Assembly (NCBI GenBank): GCA_051294375.1
Contig: CM119265.1
Span: 2,973,256-3,037,255, forward strand
Direction: 5' to 3'
DNA length: 64,000 nt
Source of the DNA: Paraspadella gotoi
Taxonomy: Eukaryota > Chaetognatha
The notes below the pieces were generated by a model. It was not told the DNA's origin, did no database searches, and was given only the letters and a program-made list of their open reading frames with translations. The translations under genes were made by a program, and so were the position numbers. Position 1 is the first letter of the stretch; each line of letters begins with the position of its first letter. Below are positions 46,650 to 59,268 of the stretch, piece after piece.

Positions 46650-47945
46650 TCCGGCTATGCTTCATATCTTTATTTTTTTTCAACCCCTAAAACGACGATC
46701 GCCCCACCTCATTTCTCGTTCTTTACAATCTCCCTGCAATCTTCTAATTTTTAACCCTAATATTAATTATAAACTTAATCTCACCGGAAAACAAAAACCA
46801 CAATCCCTACCCTCCTTACCTAGTATAATCTCTCTAACTCTTTACTCCTAATATTTAACCTCAATCTCCTAATTATATCCTTCTAAAACGGGGGATCCAG
46901 TTTTGGGAAATCAACAAACCGCGATAATCCCTTCCGCCTACTTCCCCTATTTCCTTTCTCCTCACTTTAAAAAAAAAATACGAAAAAAAACAAAAAAAAA
47001 GGCATCAAAAAAAAGGCTGCGACGAAGGGATAACAGGTCTTCACATGGGCCGCCCTACCGGGTTTTCAGACCGGCGCTTTCTCTTCCACGCAATGAGCGC
47101 CACCGCGTCTCTTGTACTCGTCAATTCTCCGTCGCCCACTGTCTCTGCCGGCGACGCGGCGCTGACTCAGTTCCGCCTCCTACGTCTGGCCTCTCCTCTC
47201 TGACTTCTAGATCGGTGGCGGATTCTGCCCCGTCCGCGCGTGAGGCGGAGAAAGCGCTTGGTGAGGCTCAAGAACTGGACGAAGTCGAATACTGCGAACG
47301 TCGTGAGAGGAGAGAGCAGAGAAGAAGATCCGTAGGACGGGATAAGATAATGCTGCTGAGACGGTAAAGGACTCTCGTCGATTATCGATTTTTCGATTCC
47401 ATCAGAATAAGCTAAAAAAAAGCCCAAAAAATCAATAAATCTACATAAAAACATAACATCAAACTTTCTCTCTCTGCTTTTTCTTTGCAAATACAATTCT
47501 CTTCTCTCTCTGCCTCTCTCTGCTCGTCGTCTTCAACGGTCAAAAAATACTCGCTTGGAATTCAGGTCTAATCTTCTCTCATCCGTATCTCTCGACCTCG
47601 GCTGGAAGCTGCCGAAACAAAAGTCACGCCATCTTATTTTGGTTCCTGGACGGCGCAAGTGGGAGGAAAGCGAGGAGGCAGCGCAGACGGCTAGGGACTC
47701 CGGTGCGTCGGCGAAACCACGTGGTGGCGTGATGTGAAAAATGTCGGGGAGGAACGTGCATTGATGATGGAGGATCCGAAAAGATAAGAGTAGGAGAACG
47801 GCGGAGAAGAGAGGTTATTAGGAACAACATAGGATGAGAGGTGAGGAGGGGGGAGGTATTGTGAATATTATTTATTATTTTATTATTATTAATTATTTTC
47901 TTATTTCATCGTTTGATCGATTTGTTATTCGCCGACATGTCATTT
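46650..47945. repeat. Second large inverted repeat, left arm
   Basis: Reverse complement of about 51780-53035, over 1 kb of it (46900-47900) nearly exact. It contains a plus-strand exon-like stretch near 47195-47366 (SAREAEKALGEAQELDEVEY, then RRERREQRRRSVGRDKIMLL, before GTAAAG) that would suit the coiled-coil gene. The same stretch is minus-strand at about 52363-52535. Confidence 0.85.
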
Positions 47946-47952
47946 TAACTCC

Positions 47953-49568
47953 CGATAAATTATTTAAATGCCCCCCCTCCTCCTCCTCCTCCTCCTCCCC
48001 TTCGCCGTCCAACCAAAACAAAGATGGCGTCTTTCTTCCCGATTTCATGGATCGAATCGATCGACGAGATCCTTTCCTCTCCAGCTCTTTCCTCCTCGAT
48101 CTTCTTCTCTCCTCTCCTCTCTCCTTTCTCTCTTCTTCCTCCACGCTTCTCCGCCTCCGCGCGGCGCAGAACCCGCCCTCTATCGAGGAGGCCGACGTGG
48201 AGGCGGAACTGAGCGCCGCGTCCCCGACCGTGGCGCCGAATTGACTCAGCGGGTGGCGCTCTTCGTGGAAGGAGCGCCGGTCTTGCCCGGGGCGCCCTTC
48301 CTTTTCCCTTCTCGCCTTTTCCTTTTTTTTTATCGCTTTTTTTTTTTAGTCGAGGAGAGCGGAATAGGGAGAGAGTTTGAGCGAGAGAGATTATCAGTGC
48401 GTGTTTTGTTTTTGAATACAGAAACTCCCTTAGACCTTTGTTAACGGATAATTTATTAGGTTGAAGGTTTTAAATTTAAAGGTAGAGTTAATAAGTACTT
48501 ATTGGCTAGGGTAGTTATAGTATTGGTTAGGGAATTGGTGGTTTTGTTTGGTACTTTATTATAATTAAATAATTTGGGTTAAATTTATAGTCAGCTTAAA
48601 TGGATTAGAAGGAGTACTCGTATAGAAAATGGTGGCGTTTTTTAGGAATTAGATAGCCGGATTTGATTTTATTAATATTTTAATTTGGCTGTGGTGCTTT
48701 TTTAGAGATAATAGTACGGAATCGATTCATAACGTTTGAAAAATGACGACATAACGCGTCGTACAAAAAATAGTGCAATACATGTTTCCTGTTCGCACGA
48801 TTACACATTGGCCATTTTTCTAATGATATTCTCTTTATTTAGTTGTTGCGCTAGTGCATCCCTTTGTTCCTAACCCCAATGCAAGTTTTCCCGCTCCTTG
48901 GTCCGAAAAAGACTTTTAGATTTTTACCAATTAAGGGTTATACAATTCAAGGCAAGCTTACACGGCCTTCTACTATCTCAGCCGGCAGCGCCGGCTCCTT
49001 GACCGAAGGGGCGCCGCCCGGGTCGGCGCCGGCCTTGCGCCGCGTCCCATCTCGAGCCGTCTTTCTGAACTCGCGAAGTCTTTCGAAAGTGGCCTCGCTT
49101 GCCGGAGGTGGGGGCTGGGCTGGCGCGGGGGGAAATTGTTTTTGAACACTTTGGCAGGGTGCGCGAAAAGTAGAGTGGTTGTGGAAAGATGAAAGCTCTA
49201 AGGTCAGAGTGGTAAAAGAGTACGTGCCTGAAACTCTAGGGTCAGTAACTGCCGGGGACCATGGATGGGAAATCATTAAGGCACTAATACTGATTAGGAT
49301 CGGTTAACTTGCCACTTCGGGTGGGTCAACAACTGGTACAGCGGCCTGAACGGGCGAGGGCTGGTGCGCACAGCGGCCCGCGTGCCATGAACACCATTGC
49401 TTCTAAATAGGTTTCAAGACAGTTGGAGTTTTCTCTCCGGAGACGGGAGGGCTGGCGTCTAATGCGGCAGCAATGCTTCGGACTGGGTGCCTGCTGGGCA
49501 CCTCTGGTTCTTTCTTTCTGTGCTTCTTTCTGGCGGCTGGCTGTCTTCGGCTGCTAATTGGTGTTAGC
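47953..49568. other. Scaffold filler with a possible coding remnant
   Basis: 47955-48310 is an inverted relative of 39000-39440. On the minus strand at 48947-49276 an open frame contains ASEATFERLREFRKTARDGT and varied composition. It could be a remnant of a mobile-element protein, but I see no defining motif. Confidence 0.35.
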
Positions 49569-49593
49569 NNNNNNNNNNNNNNNNNNNNNNNNN
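49569..49593. other. Assembly gap, 25 N
   Basis: Exactly 25 N; the direct repeat copy starts at the next base. Confidence 1.
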
Positions 49594-50052
49594 CGAGATA
49601 GCTTATTTATTTAATAAATTGAATAATTCTATAAATATGTATTGTTTGTAATGATAAAAGAGACGTCGGTTTGTCTTTTCACTCTATTGGTTCACATTCC
49701 ACGAACGTCTGCAGCAACCCGACGGCATGCCACGGACGGCATTCGGATCCGCATTCATCCCTTTTCCCTACCGATAAACCAATCAACCTGGCAGCTCGGA
49801 TCTTCTCCGTGTCATCTCGAAACGCAGCTTCCCAAGACCTCCATTTGACGGTCCAGATATCACCACTCTTTCCGCGCCTCGCTTTCTTCGCCGGCCAACC
49901 GCAGCTTTCCCGCCGCGGTAGCGTCGCGGCGCGAAGGAAGAGATCGAGAGAGACAGCACAGCGAGTCGGAGGTCCGAAAGAAGTTGGAGTTAAACGCACA
50001 GAGATTACAGATTGAGCCAAGGGAGACGAGAGAAGAGAAAAGAAAGAAGAAA

Positions 50053-50109
<57 letters not shown>

Positions 50110-51290
50110 AACACCAAAGAAAGAAAGAAAAGAAAAAACAACTTAATGAATAAATTCAAACGTAAAATGAAAGTCCTGATTAACTCAGCATGTAAAATCG
50201 TATAACATGAAAAGCAGGCAAGGATACTAAACTCATTAGCGTATCTTCTATATCTTTATTAAGTGAGTGCGATATTCCTAAATCATTCAAAGGTATCAAT
50301 TATTTTCTGTTTTGAATCTGTCGAGGGCCTTTTCGAGATAAAACGATAAGGGATACCCGCGGGGGATTCTCCGATTCTTTGATATGCCACCCTGTTCAAC
50401 GCCGGGGGCGTGAGGTCGACCGTAAAGTTGCCTTCTTTTGTTCTGATAAAATTAATGTATATTACCAATTACTAATGTTATTAAGCTCCTAACCAGTCAT
50501 TTATACATGTTAATATCCTGAAAAAATATGCCTTTATTTGTTACATTTGAAACCATCAAGGATCCTTACCGCCGGGTTCGATATCTGTAATTTATATCAT
50601 AAACTTGGGTATCTGTGTGGGACCTAAAATCACAACGAATCGATTCATGGGGGACAAGAGCGACAAACGCTAGTCAGCGCGGCCCATTGGTGCGTCGGCC
50701 GCCGTGGGGCACGATGCGGCGGGGGCGTTTCGACGGAAAAGGCAAGTCATTCGCGCTACCCAACCGCAAAGGCTTGAGTCCGAACGTTTCATATGCTCGC
50801 GTGGCTCGTGTCATTACAGACTAAAATCTTGACCCTATAACAGGATTGACCTTACAAAAATTGATAATACTGAATGAAATTGGTACAACCAATATAAAAA
50901 TTCATTCCATTCATCTTACAATAAAAGAAACACTTTGACAGGCTTTGTGTAGGGATTTTAAGGCCGTACTCACCTGTTTAGACGACAATATAATAGGACA
51001 CTAAGCAGAAGTCCCTGCAGGAGACTTTCTAAGTCAAGACTAGCTCATCAGCAGTCCCGTATATTTCACTCCCGAGCAGATACCGACGGCGCCGACTGGC
51101 TTCCCTATCATGAAGTGGATATATCAGTGGAAGTATAATTGATTATAATTGACAACGAAGTTGGAAGTCACATGAACCTGAGTCAAACATGACCAGTTCG
51201 GTCATCAAAGCCTGCGATTACGAATAATTGTCCGAGCCAATTTGCTTTCCGGCTTCTCCGATTTGGGCATTAAGTTTCGTCAAGCAGCAG
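49594..51290. repeat. Direct repeat, copy 2
   Basis: Second copy of 43619-45310 in the same orientation. Differences are concentrated in 49950-50590. (AAAG)n lies at about 50055-50112. Confidence 0.9.
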
Positions 51291-51779
51291 GCAGCTTCTG
51301 CCACCTCCGCGGCGCTGCTGACGTCGTCGTCAGCCAGCTGCTCGAAGGATCGCCGCCAGCGGGGGGCGGAGTCGACATGGCGTCGAGGCCATGCCGTTGC
51401 CCAAAACGTATGACGTCTGCTAGGCGGTTCTTGACGGTAGCGAGGCATGAAGTTCTATAGGTGTCTAAAAAAAAAATCAGGCAGAGAATAAACCATTGCG
51501 CTGTAAACAATAGAATACGTTAAATGGCTATACCGGTTGGTTTAAAGGAACTGTCTTAACCATAGTGACGGATTTCGCATATAAGAATCGTCAAGTTTTT
51601 TGATTGGAGTTGAGATATGACGTTTGTATGCATAAGGTTTAAAGTACATTCATAATTCTGTCTGATTTAAATTAATAATTTTCGTGGAGATTAAACTGAG
51701 CATTTTCGCAAGTCTGAAATGACATTTTGCATAGTTTGAAATTGACATTTTTTCTGTGCATTTTAAATAATATTCGGGG

Positions 51780-53035
51780 GTTAAATGACATGTTCGGCGA
51801 ATACAAAATCGATCAAACGATGAAATAAGAAAATAATTAATAATAATAAAATAATAAATAATATTCACAATACCTCCCCCCTCCTCACCTCTCATCCTAT
51901 GTTGTTCCTAATAACCTCTCTTCTCCGCCGTTCTCCTACTCTTATCTTTTCGGATCCTCCATCATCAATGCACGTTCCTCCCCGACATTTTTCACATCAC
52001 GCCACCACGTGGTTTCGCCGACGCACCGGAGTCCCTAGCCGTCTGCGCTGCCTCCTCGCTTTCCTCCCACTTGCGCCGTCCAGGAACCAAAATAAGATGG
52101 CGTGACTTTTGTTTCGGCAGCTTCCAGCCGAGGTCGAGAGATACGGATGAGAGAAGATTAGACCTGAATTCCAAGCGAGTATTTTTTGACCGTTGAAGAC
52201 GACGAGCAGAGAGAGGCAGAGAGAGAAGAGAATTGTATTTGCAAAGAAAAAGCAGAGAGAGAAAGTTTGATGTTATGTTTTTATGTAGATTTATTGATTT
52301 TTTGGGCTTTTTTTTAGCTTATTCTGATGGAATCGAAAAATCGATAATCGACGAGAGTCCTTTACCGTCTCAGCAGCATTATCTTATCCCGTCCTACGGA
52401 TCTTCTTCTCTGCTCTCTCCTCTCACGACGTTCGCAGTATTCGACTTCGTCCAGTTCTTGAGCCTCACCAAGCGCTTTCTCCGCCTCACGCGCGGACGGG
52501 GCAGAATCCGCCACCGATCTAGAAGTCAGAGAGGAGAGGCCAGACGTAGGAGGCGGAACTGAGTCAGCGCCGCGTCGCCGGCAGAGACAGTGGGCGACGG
52601 AGAATTGACGAGTACAAGAGACGCGGTGGCGCTCATTGCGTGGAAGAGAAAGCGCCGGTCTGAAAACCCGGTAGGGCGGCCCATGTGAAGACCTGTTATC
52701 CCTTCGTCGCAGCCTTTTTTTTGATGCCTTTTTTTTTGTTTTTTTTCGTATTTTTTTTTTAAAGTGAGGAGAAAGGAAATAGGGGAAGTAGGCGGAAGGG
52801 ATTATCGCGGTTTGTTGATTTCCCAAAACTGGATCCCCCGTTTTAGAAGGATATAATTAGGAGATAGGTTGAGGTTAAATATTAGGGTAAGAGTTAAAGA
52901 TTATGCTAAGGTTAGGGGGTTAGGGATTGTGGTTTTGTTTTCGGTAATTTATTATAATTAAATATTAGGGTTAAAATTAAGATCAGGGATTAAAGAACAG
53001 AAATGTGGCGTTTTAGGAATAGATAGCCGGATTAT
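51780..53035. repeat. Second large inverted repeat, right arm
   Basis: Reverse complement of 46650-47945. It ends shortly before the next N gap. Confidence 0.85.
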
Positions 53036-53083
53036 TTTATTTTCGGTCGGTTAGTCGTTCCGTCCCACTAACGTTTAAATGCG

Positions 53084-53108
53084 NNNNNNNNNNNNNNNNN
53101 NNNNNNNN
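53084..53108. other. Assembly gap, 25 N
   Basis: Exactly 25 N. Confidence 1.
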
Positions 53109-53653
53109 GCTGGCGCACAGGGCTTTAGACCTACAGTGACCACCCCATGTAACTGGCGTTTTTTATGCCGAACCATCACATTTAACCAGCGTGACCGTGA
53201 AGGGATTAAACCGGAACTCACGGTTGGTGAAGGAGCACTTAGTCACTAAGTCCAAGCCAATGGGATGAAGCTGCGTTTCACTAAGCTATACGGGAGGCGA
53301 ATTTAGGATTTGCACCTATTTTTCCTGCATCCCTGCCTTCTATTTTTCCTGCCTGCCACCTTCCCTGCCTTCCCTCCTATATCACCACTTCCCGCTTCCA
53401 ATGTCATCCAATGTCACAAACGTTCCCCTTGTCATCCAAAGGTCTAGCGGTCGAAGGCCGATACGTCTTTGCCGACGGATTAGCAATGGACGACAAAGTC
53501 CGGCCCTATTGCTTGCAGCAGATGGACAGACGTTTCACACAGAGAGGGAGGACGGATTGAAACCGGCAGGAAGACTTTCTCTGACTGTTATCTCTCTCTC
53601 TCTCTCTCTTCTCTTCCTCCCTCACCCCATTTCCATTGCATCTCATCCATCAG

Positions 53654-53835
53654 GTCGATGTCAACTGACGAACAAAGACCCTCCCTCCCTCATCCCGCCG
53701 GCCACTATGATCCCGGGAACGGGTTCTTCGATCCGCGGACCAAGTTGATCGTCGACCCGGAGAAGCTACTCTTCAAGGAACACCCCAAGCCGGAGACGCA
53801 GAATTGGATCGCCAGGAATTGTCGGAAGGGTCGGT
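53654..53835 (+). CDS. MORN5: MORN5-like C-terminal exon (contains one frame break)
   Basis: After a CT-rich acceptor (ATCAG) one frame reads RCQLTNKDPPSLIP. A one-base shift within a CCCTCCCTC run then gives PAGHYDPGNGFFDPRTKLIV and WIARNCRKG. Both parts recall the C-terminal region of MORN repeat-containing protein 5 (QLTNxDPP, GxGFYNPxT, then a terminal TCRKG-like end); this is from family knowledge, not a search. The N-terminal half of the same kind of protein lies on the opposite strand at 59269-59561. The exact 3' boundary is unsure: the frame continues past CRKG into RLSF. Confidence 0.6.
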
Positions 53836-54162
53836 TAAGTTTTGTGGGGGGGTTAGTGGTGCGGATTAGGTGTCAAGGAAGTTTGGTTTTTTATTTATAT
53901 AATTATATATATTACTTTGTTTCTTTTTTGTTTATGTATTGTTTTATTTATTTATATATATTTATATTCGGCTCATGACTTTGGACCCTTGACGGTGGAC
54001 TCCTCTATCCCTCTTTACGAGGTAATAACATAGCTAGCTTAACATAGCAAGCTTTCTATCTAGACTCTCTCACAGTCCAAGCATATAAACTCCAGACTCG
54101 TTGGCCTGCCTGTAGTCGGGCATTGTATAAGTTCACCCTGCCTATAAGATTGACAACTTTAG

Positions 54163-54300
54163 TCGTGACCCGGTGGCTCAAGGAGTAAAGCCATCAGCTC
54201 ATGACCACTAGGTACCTGGTTCAATCCCAACCGGTCTCTACCCTGTGGGAAGTGTAAAAACCGCCTTAGGGCCCTGGAAAACCCTCAAGCCTGTTTTCAA
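54163..54300 (+). repeat. tRNA-derived SINE
   Basis: A-box-like GGTGGCTCAAGGAG and a perfect B box GGTTCAATCCC about 45 bp apart are followed by a GGCCCTGGAAAACCCTCAAG body. A related body without the tRNA-like head is at 59121-59175. Confidence 0.65.
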
Positions 54301-54301
54301 A

Positions 54302-54612
54302 CCCAGGAAGCGTTCCCCCTTCCCCCGCCCGCCCCTGCTAACTCTATTCTCCTTCCCCCCTCCCTCTCCTTTTTCCTTCTTCCCCCTCCCTTCCCGCCCG
54401 CCCCTCTCCCGCCCCTAATTCTATTCTCTTTCCTTCTTCCCCCTCCCCCCGCCCGCCCCTGCGAATTTTATTCTCCTTCCTCCTCTCCTCCTTTCTCCTC
54501 CCCCCCTTACTCTCCCTCCTCCCCCCTTCCCCGCCCCCTCTACTCCCTTTTCCCCCGCCGTGAATTATTCTCTTTCCTCCTCTCCTTTTTCCTTCTTCCC
54601 CCTCCCCCCCCC
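54302..54612. repeat. Polypyrimidine minisatellite, second array
   Basis: Same unit type as 34426-34970 (CCCCGCCCGCCCCTGC plus TCTATTCTCCTTCC). Confidence 0.85.
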
Positions 54613-54621
54613 CGAAAATGG

Positions 54622-55030
54622 TTGGGACGAGGAGGTAGGTTTCGTCCGCACCGACTATTCCCGTCTCACCCCAGCGATCGAAGCGCCTTCGTCGGCCCGG
54701 AAAAAAACTTGGAGGAAGTCGAGCTGCCGCCGGGTTCATTCCCGGCGGGAAGAAGTATAGAAGGTTCGGGAATGACTCATCGGTTGATGAATGCAGGAAT
54801 GAATGAATGAATGAATGAATGAATGATGAATATATATCATCAATCATTCAATAACTAGATTCGCCAACACAACAATTACACAATGGTTATTTGAGTCACT
54901 AAACATATTATTTGCAAGGTAGATCATCATTAATTTATCACATATTTAACCGTAAACTAATGATAATCGGCAACAAGTCCATCGGTCAAACAATTATAAC
55001 CAATTAGATAAAGGCATTAACGATATATAT
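54622..55030. repeat. Direct repeat block, copy 2
   Basis: Matches 34970-35365, including the GAATGAATGA run and the TAAAGGCATTAACGATATAT end. Confidence 0.9.
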
Positions 55031-56229
55031 CAATCCATGACCCTATTCTTTCCAGAAAGAACCGATAGGTTTCGCCATCATGCACCGTTTCCTCATCATT
55101 TCTCCTCATCCTCCTCCCCCTCTCCCGGAGATCCAGGCTCGAGTCCAGGGTTTAGGTTTTTCATTCACGCTTTTTCCTCTCTTTCTCTCTCACCATCCCT
55201 CTCCCGTTCAGTCTCTGTTACCATTTTTTTTACCGCCGATTTAGCCGCTTACATTATATTTTCCTTTCCCACCATTTTCCCCCGTCTTTACTTACCTAGA
55301 TTTCAGTCAGACTTACCCGACCTTAGTTAGAGTGGCGCCCATGACGTCGCTCGAACCCCTTAACCACGAAAAACCCCGCTTTGAGTCCTGTGCTCGTTAC
55401 CCACTTTAAAACAAAAACAAGAAAATAACCTTGGCCTAGAGACCCAAAAAAAAAACAATTAAACAATTCCCTGACCCCGTCTTTTTCTCTCACCTACTTT
55501 TTCTCGCATCCTGGCCGAATTTTTTTTCGCCGCATCCTTGGACTAAATTTTTTTTCTGCGCCCTGGATTACTTTTTCTCCGCCCTTGGACTAATTTTGTG
55601 ATCACCGAAATTTTTTTCGTCTTCATCGACAATCCTTTTCACTCTCATCTCTCTCTTTGACCTACTGTTTGTTCACCTTTCCCTATAAACTTTCCTGTCG
55701 TTTCACCAAAATAAAAAGAACCCTGTGAAATTAACGTGACATTATCATAAACATTCTAAAGAAAATCTTTTTCTGTCTAAGTAAACAAAAAAAACAAAAA
55801 AAAAAGAGAACAAAACAAATAAACATTTCAAACTTTAAAAATAAAACTAAGACTTAACTAAGACTCCCCGCCCCCCTCACTAAAAGCAACTGCTCCGACG
55901 GCGATAAGTTTCTTCTTTCCACTTTTCGGTTCCCCTTTATCTCGGAAGAAATCATAAATTGCTGAGGAATTCTGACACCGACCTTGTTTTGAAAAAAGAG
56001 AAAAGAAAAGATCAATTTGTCACGAAAGAAACTTAAGAACAATAAAACAAAAACTTTAAAAAAAATCAAACCCTAACAAGTTTAATAACATTGAAAACAA
56101 AAAAAATAAGAGAAAGAAGACAAACCTTTTTGTTTAACTAAATATTAACTTTGAGAGATTCCATCGTACTTTTTCTCAAATCCTTCGTCATTCCAATATC
56201 TTTCTTTCAATTTCTCTCTCCCTGAATTT
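55031..56229. other. Non-coding, A-rich and CT-rich DNA
   Basis: No exon supported. TGGCGCCCATGACGTC at about 55332 resembles a retroelement primer-binding site (TGGCGCC), but no flanking long terminal repeat was found. Confidence 0.4.
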
Positions 56230-56616
56230 ATGACTCAATTCTTTTCGCTCATCTCTCCGATGGAGAGGATTAATCGCTTGCGCCTTGCTCGAGTTTTCGC
56301 TCACTGGCTAACGAACGCCCCGACCGCACCTGCCGACGAGGACACCTCCGCCCAAGACGCCGCCCTCTCCTATCAACGGGACCCGGATTACCTCCCCACC
56401 GGCGTTGACTACAAAATAACCACTACGACCGAGGTCCGATACGACGGGTCCAGCGAAACTGTCTACTCCTTTCACAATAGGGGTGGTCAGGTGAGGGTCG
56501 CGATAAACAGTGAGGAGAGCACCCCTAACCCTCTTCTCCCCCCTGATTTCCCCAAAATTGCCCTTGTTCGCCCGACAACCTCGCCCCTAAGTTCCCGCCG
56601 AATCTGTTTACAGTAA
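56230..56616 (+). CDS. Orphan open frame, possibly mobile-element derived
   Basis: 128 codons of varied composition (from the second Met: MERINRLRLARVFAHWLTNA, later YLPTGVDYKITTTTEVRYDG), with higher GC than the A-rich surroundings. It is complete from ATG to TAA with no splice need. I do not recognise the family. Together with the frame at 58619 it could be part of a degenerate retroelement; no reverse transcriptase, protease or integrase motif is present. Confidence 0.4.
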   Translation: MTQFFSLISPMERINRLRLARVFAHWLTNAPTAPADEDTSAQDAALSYQRDPDYLPTGVDYKITTTTEVRYDGSSETVYSFHNRGGQVRVAINSEESTPNPLLPPDFPKIALVRPTTSPLSSRRICLQ

Positions 56617-58618
56617 CACTTGTTACGTGTCTTTTTTCAAAAACGAAGGCCCCATTCATAATTTTTTGTCGTTGTTGCCCCATTGAGCACCCCAAAACTC
56701 CCGTTCGTTAACTCTGACATTCTAAAACAAAAAAAACAAAAAAAAAAAACTCGAGCCCCTCTCCCAAACAGAATATTTCTGAAATAAGAGTTAAAAACTA
56801 ATGAAAAGAATTTAAAAAAACAAAAAAAAGAGGATAATAAAAAAAAAAACGCGACCAATCCTACTAAACTCGAATACTAACTTTTAACTAATGTAGAATA
56901 ATTTGGAGACTAACTGATTTAATTAATTAATTAGTCTATTAATTAATTAATTAATGAACTGATTAAGGACTGCCTTCAATAAACTTTTTCTTCTCTGATT
57001 CGACGAACCTTGAAAATCTCTTCTCTCTTTCCCTCCTTCTTTTTCACCCAATCAATCAATTGACCAGCCATGCCCTATGACCTAGTAGATGCGCTGAACA
57101 ATTTCTTTAAACGAGTATCCAACCTAAGATCTATTAGCTTTCTTACTTCCGCGATCCTTCCCATTAATCAAACACCCTGACCCTGAAACGGAACCGCTCG
57201 TTGTCTCATCCCCCGGGCAATCACCTAAAAACCCACCCACCCCTTTCTTCCCTAACCACGTTTATCAAACCCCTAAGCGACAACAAATCACAATCACCGC
57301 CAGATCACTGACCTTCCTCAGAGACCCACTAAATCAAATCCTTTCCTTCTGTCCTTCAACTTCAACTCTAAAGAATCTAAAGCTAAAACTTGGCAGGAGA
57401 AAGTAAAACGTAAAACTTGATAGGAGAAAGTAAAACTAAATCTCGGCAGGAGAAAGAAATTTAAAAAGTAACAAAAACGATAGAAATTCAAATTTTAAAA
57501 ATCCGTCAGAAAAGTAATACTTTTTTTCCAAATCGAAATCATCCCTAAACTCGATCGCGATTTTATTCCTCAAACAAAAAAATATAAAAAAAAAAACTTG
57601 ACCTTAAATTTGTCCTCAAATCAAAACAAATCGAGAGAAATTCTTTTCTCCGCTTCCCCATTCCTTTTTTTTTGTCTGAACAAAGATTTAAGACATGTTC
57701 TTAGAACATTGAAAGTAAAGATTTCCCGGCTACTCCCATCCAATCCGCCACTTACACCCACCCCGAAACACCAGCCCCTCCTTCCGCCCAACACGATAGC
57801 GTCGTTGGCGAGGACAAATGATATTTATGAATATGTTTAAAGCAACGGCGACTAGATAGAAAAAAATCGGCTCTGCCGCCACCTGTTTGTCAGAGTGGAA
57901 TTCCTCTTCCCCACCCCCATTCAAAAAAAACTTATAACAAAAAAAATAAAAAGAAAAGAGAAAGTTTTTTTTCTCTTCCCTCTCGTCTTTTCCCCTTCTC
58001 ACTAAATTGAAACAAAATCGTTTCCTTTGCAAATTAAAATATAAAAAAATTATTAAAAGAAAACTCGAACTTAAGTCTTTGATTAATTTTGAAAACTGTA
58101 AAAACTAAGTTTAACTTTCCCTACCATCGATCCCCCACCTCCACTCTCACCCTCAGCCCGCCTCCCTTCCCGCCCTGTCCCACGAATCCCTCTGTTGATC
58201 AAAGCCGCGAAAGATACCTTTCTTTCTCTCTTATAGAAAGGTAAAACCTTTCCCCTTTTCCTAGCAAAAAAAACAAAAAACAAAAAAAAAAATAGAAAAG
58301 AAAAAAGAACCTAAATACTGAAACTTTAGCTAACTACGAAAACCAAAATTACGAGATAGAAAATTTTCTTGATATTTTCGTTTCTTTTTTTTTCGCCCCC
58401 CCCTAATAAAAAAAAAAAGAGAAAAAAGGATTAGTGAACCAATAGCTTCAAAAGTATAAAAACAAGAAACTAATAAAAGAAAACTAAACAAATAATTGAT
58501 TACAACAATAGACCAAACATTTAAAATTAAGTTTAAAAACCTTTTCCGTCGACAACCCCTCCGCCCCGGCGCCCCACTCCCCCTATACTCCCCGCGGCCC
58601 CAAAGACGAGTGATAAAA
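56617..58618. other. Non-coding A-rich DNA
   Basis: Homopolymer-rich with a TTAATTAA run near 56925-56955; nothing supported. Confidence 0.5.
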
Positions 58619-59089
58619 ATGAGTGAACTAAGCCGTTCAACCGCGAGATCGACGACGATCCCGGAGGCAGAGAAAGAAGGCGAGGAGACAGGCGCCCGCC
58701 CGCGCGCGCGTTCAAGGTCGAGGTCATTAGATTATAGTAGATCTACAATGCGCAGAGCGAGATCAAAGTCAAGAGATGATGCTCAGGATCGAAACCCGAC
58801 TCATAGCCAAAGTCAAAATCACCCACCTCCCGAATCCTGGGCCTCCCTCCCCCAATTTCAAGCGCGTAGGGATACTCCACCCCCGATAGACTCAGACTCT
58901 AGTGACGACGACGACGACGCCGTCAGCCTAGCAGGCCTGAAACAGATAGAAGTGTCGGGAGATGCCTCACACCCCGGGCATCGCACATTGCAATACTATG
59001 ATACTTTATTTGTGACAGGGAATGTGGCCAGCGCAGCAAGCGGGGAAGGTAAGCAGCTTGGAAGCAGTGAAAGAAAGAAAGTATTTTAG
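58619..59089 (+). CDS. Orphan open frame, RS-rich and acidic
   Basis: Encodes about 156 residues from MSELSRSTARSTTIPEAEKE: an Arg/Ser-rich segment (RPRARSRSRSLDYSRSTMRR), an acidic DSSDDDDDAV segment and a C-terminal TLQYYDTLFVTGNVASAASG. A possible donor (GTAAGC) lies after the ASGEG codons. Charge segregation like this occurs in nucleic-acid-binding proteins and in some retroelement gag-like proteins; no firm assignment. Confidence 0.4.
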   Translation: MSELSRSTARSTTIPEAEKEGEETGARPRARSRSRSLDYSRSTMRRARSKSRDDAQDRNPTHSQSQNHPPPESWASLPQFQARRDTPPPIDSDSSDDDDDAVSLAGLKQIEVSGDASHPGHRTLQYYDTLFVTGNVASAASGEGKQLGSSERKKVF

Positions 59090-59120
59090 AGATAATAACT
59101 GTACTGGTGACTATAACAAT

Positions 59121-59178
59121 TTCGGGGCCTTGAAAACCCTCAAGCCTGGTTCCAAGCCTCCAGGACCCATTCCATAGC
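59121..59178 (+). repeat. SINE body fragment
   Basis: GGGGCCTTGAAAACCCTCAA and following bases match the body of the SINE at 54163-54300, without its tRNA-like head. Confidence 0.5.
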
Positions 59179-59268
59179 TGCTAGAGAGGGTTAAAGAAAT
59201 TGCGGATATTACTTTTCAGCCCACTCATCCACAACCCCCTTTCCCTCCCGCATCCACAAAACCACAAC

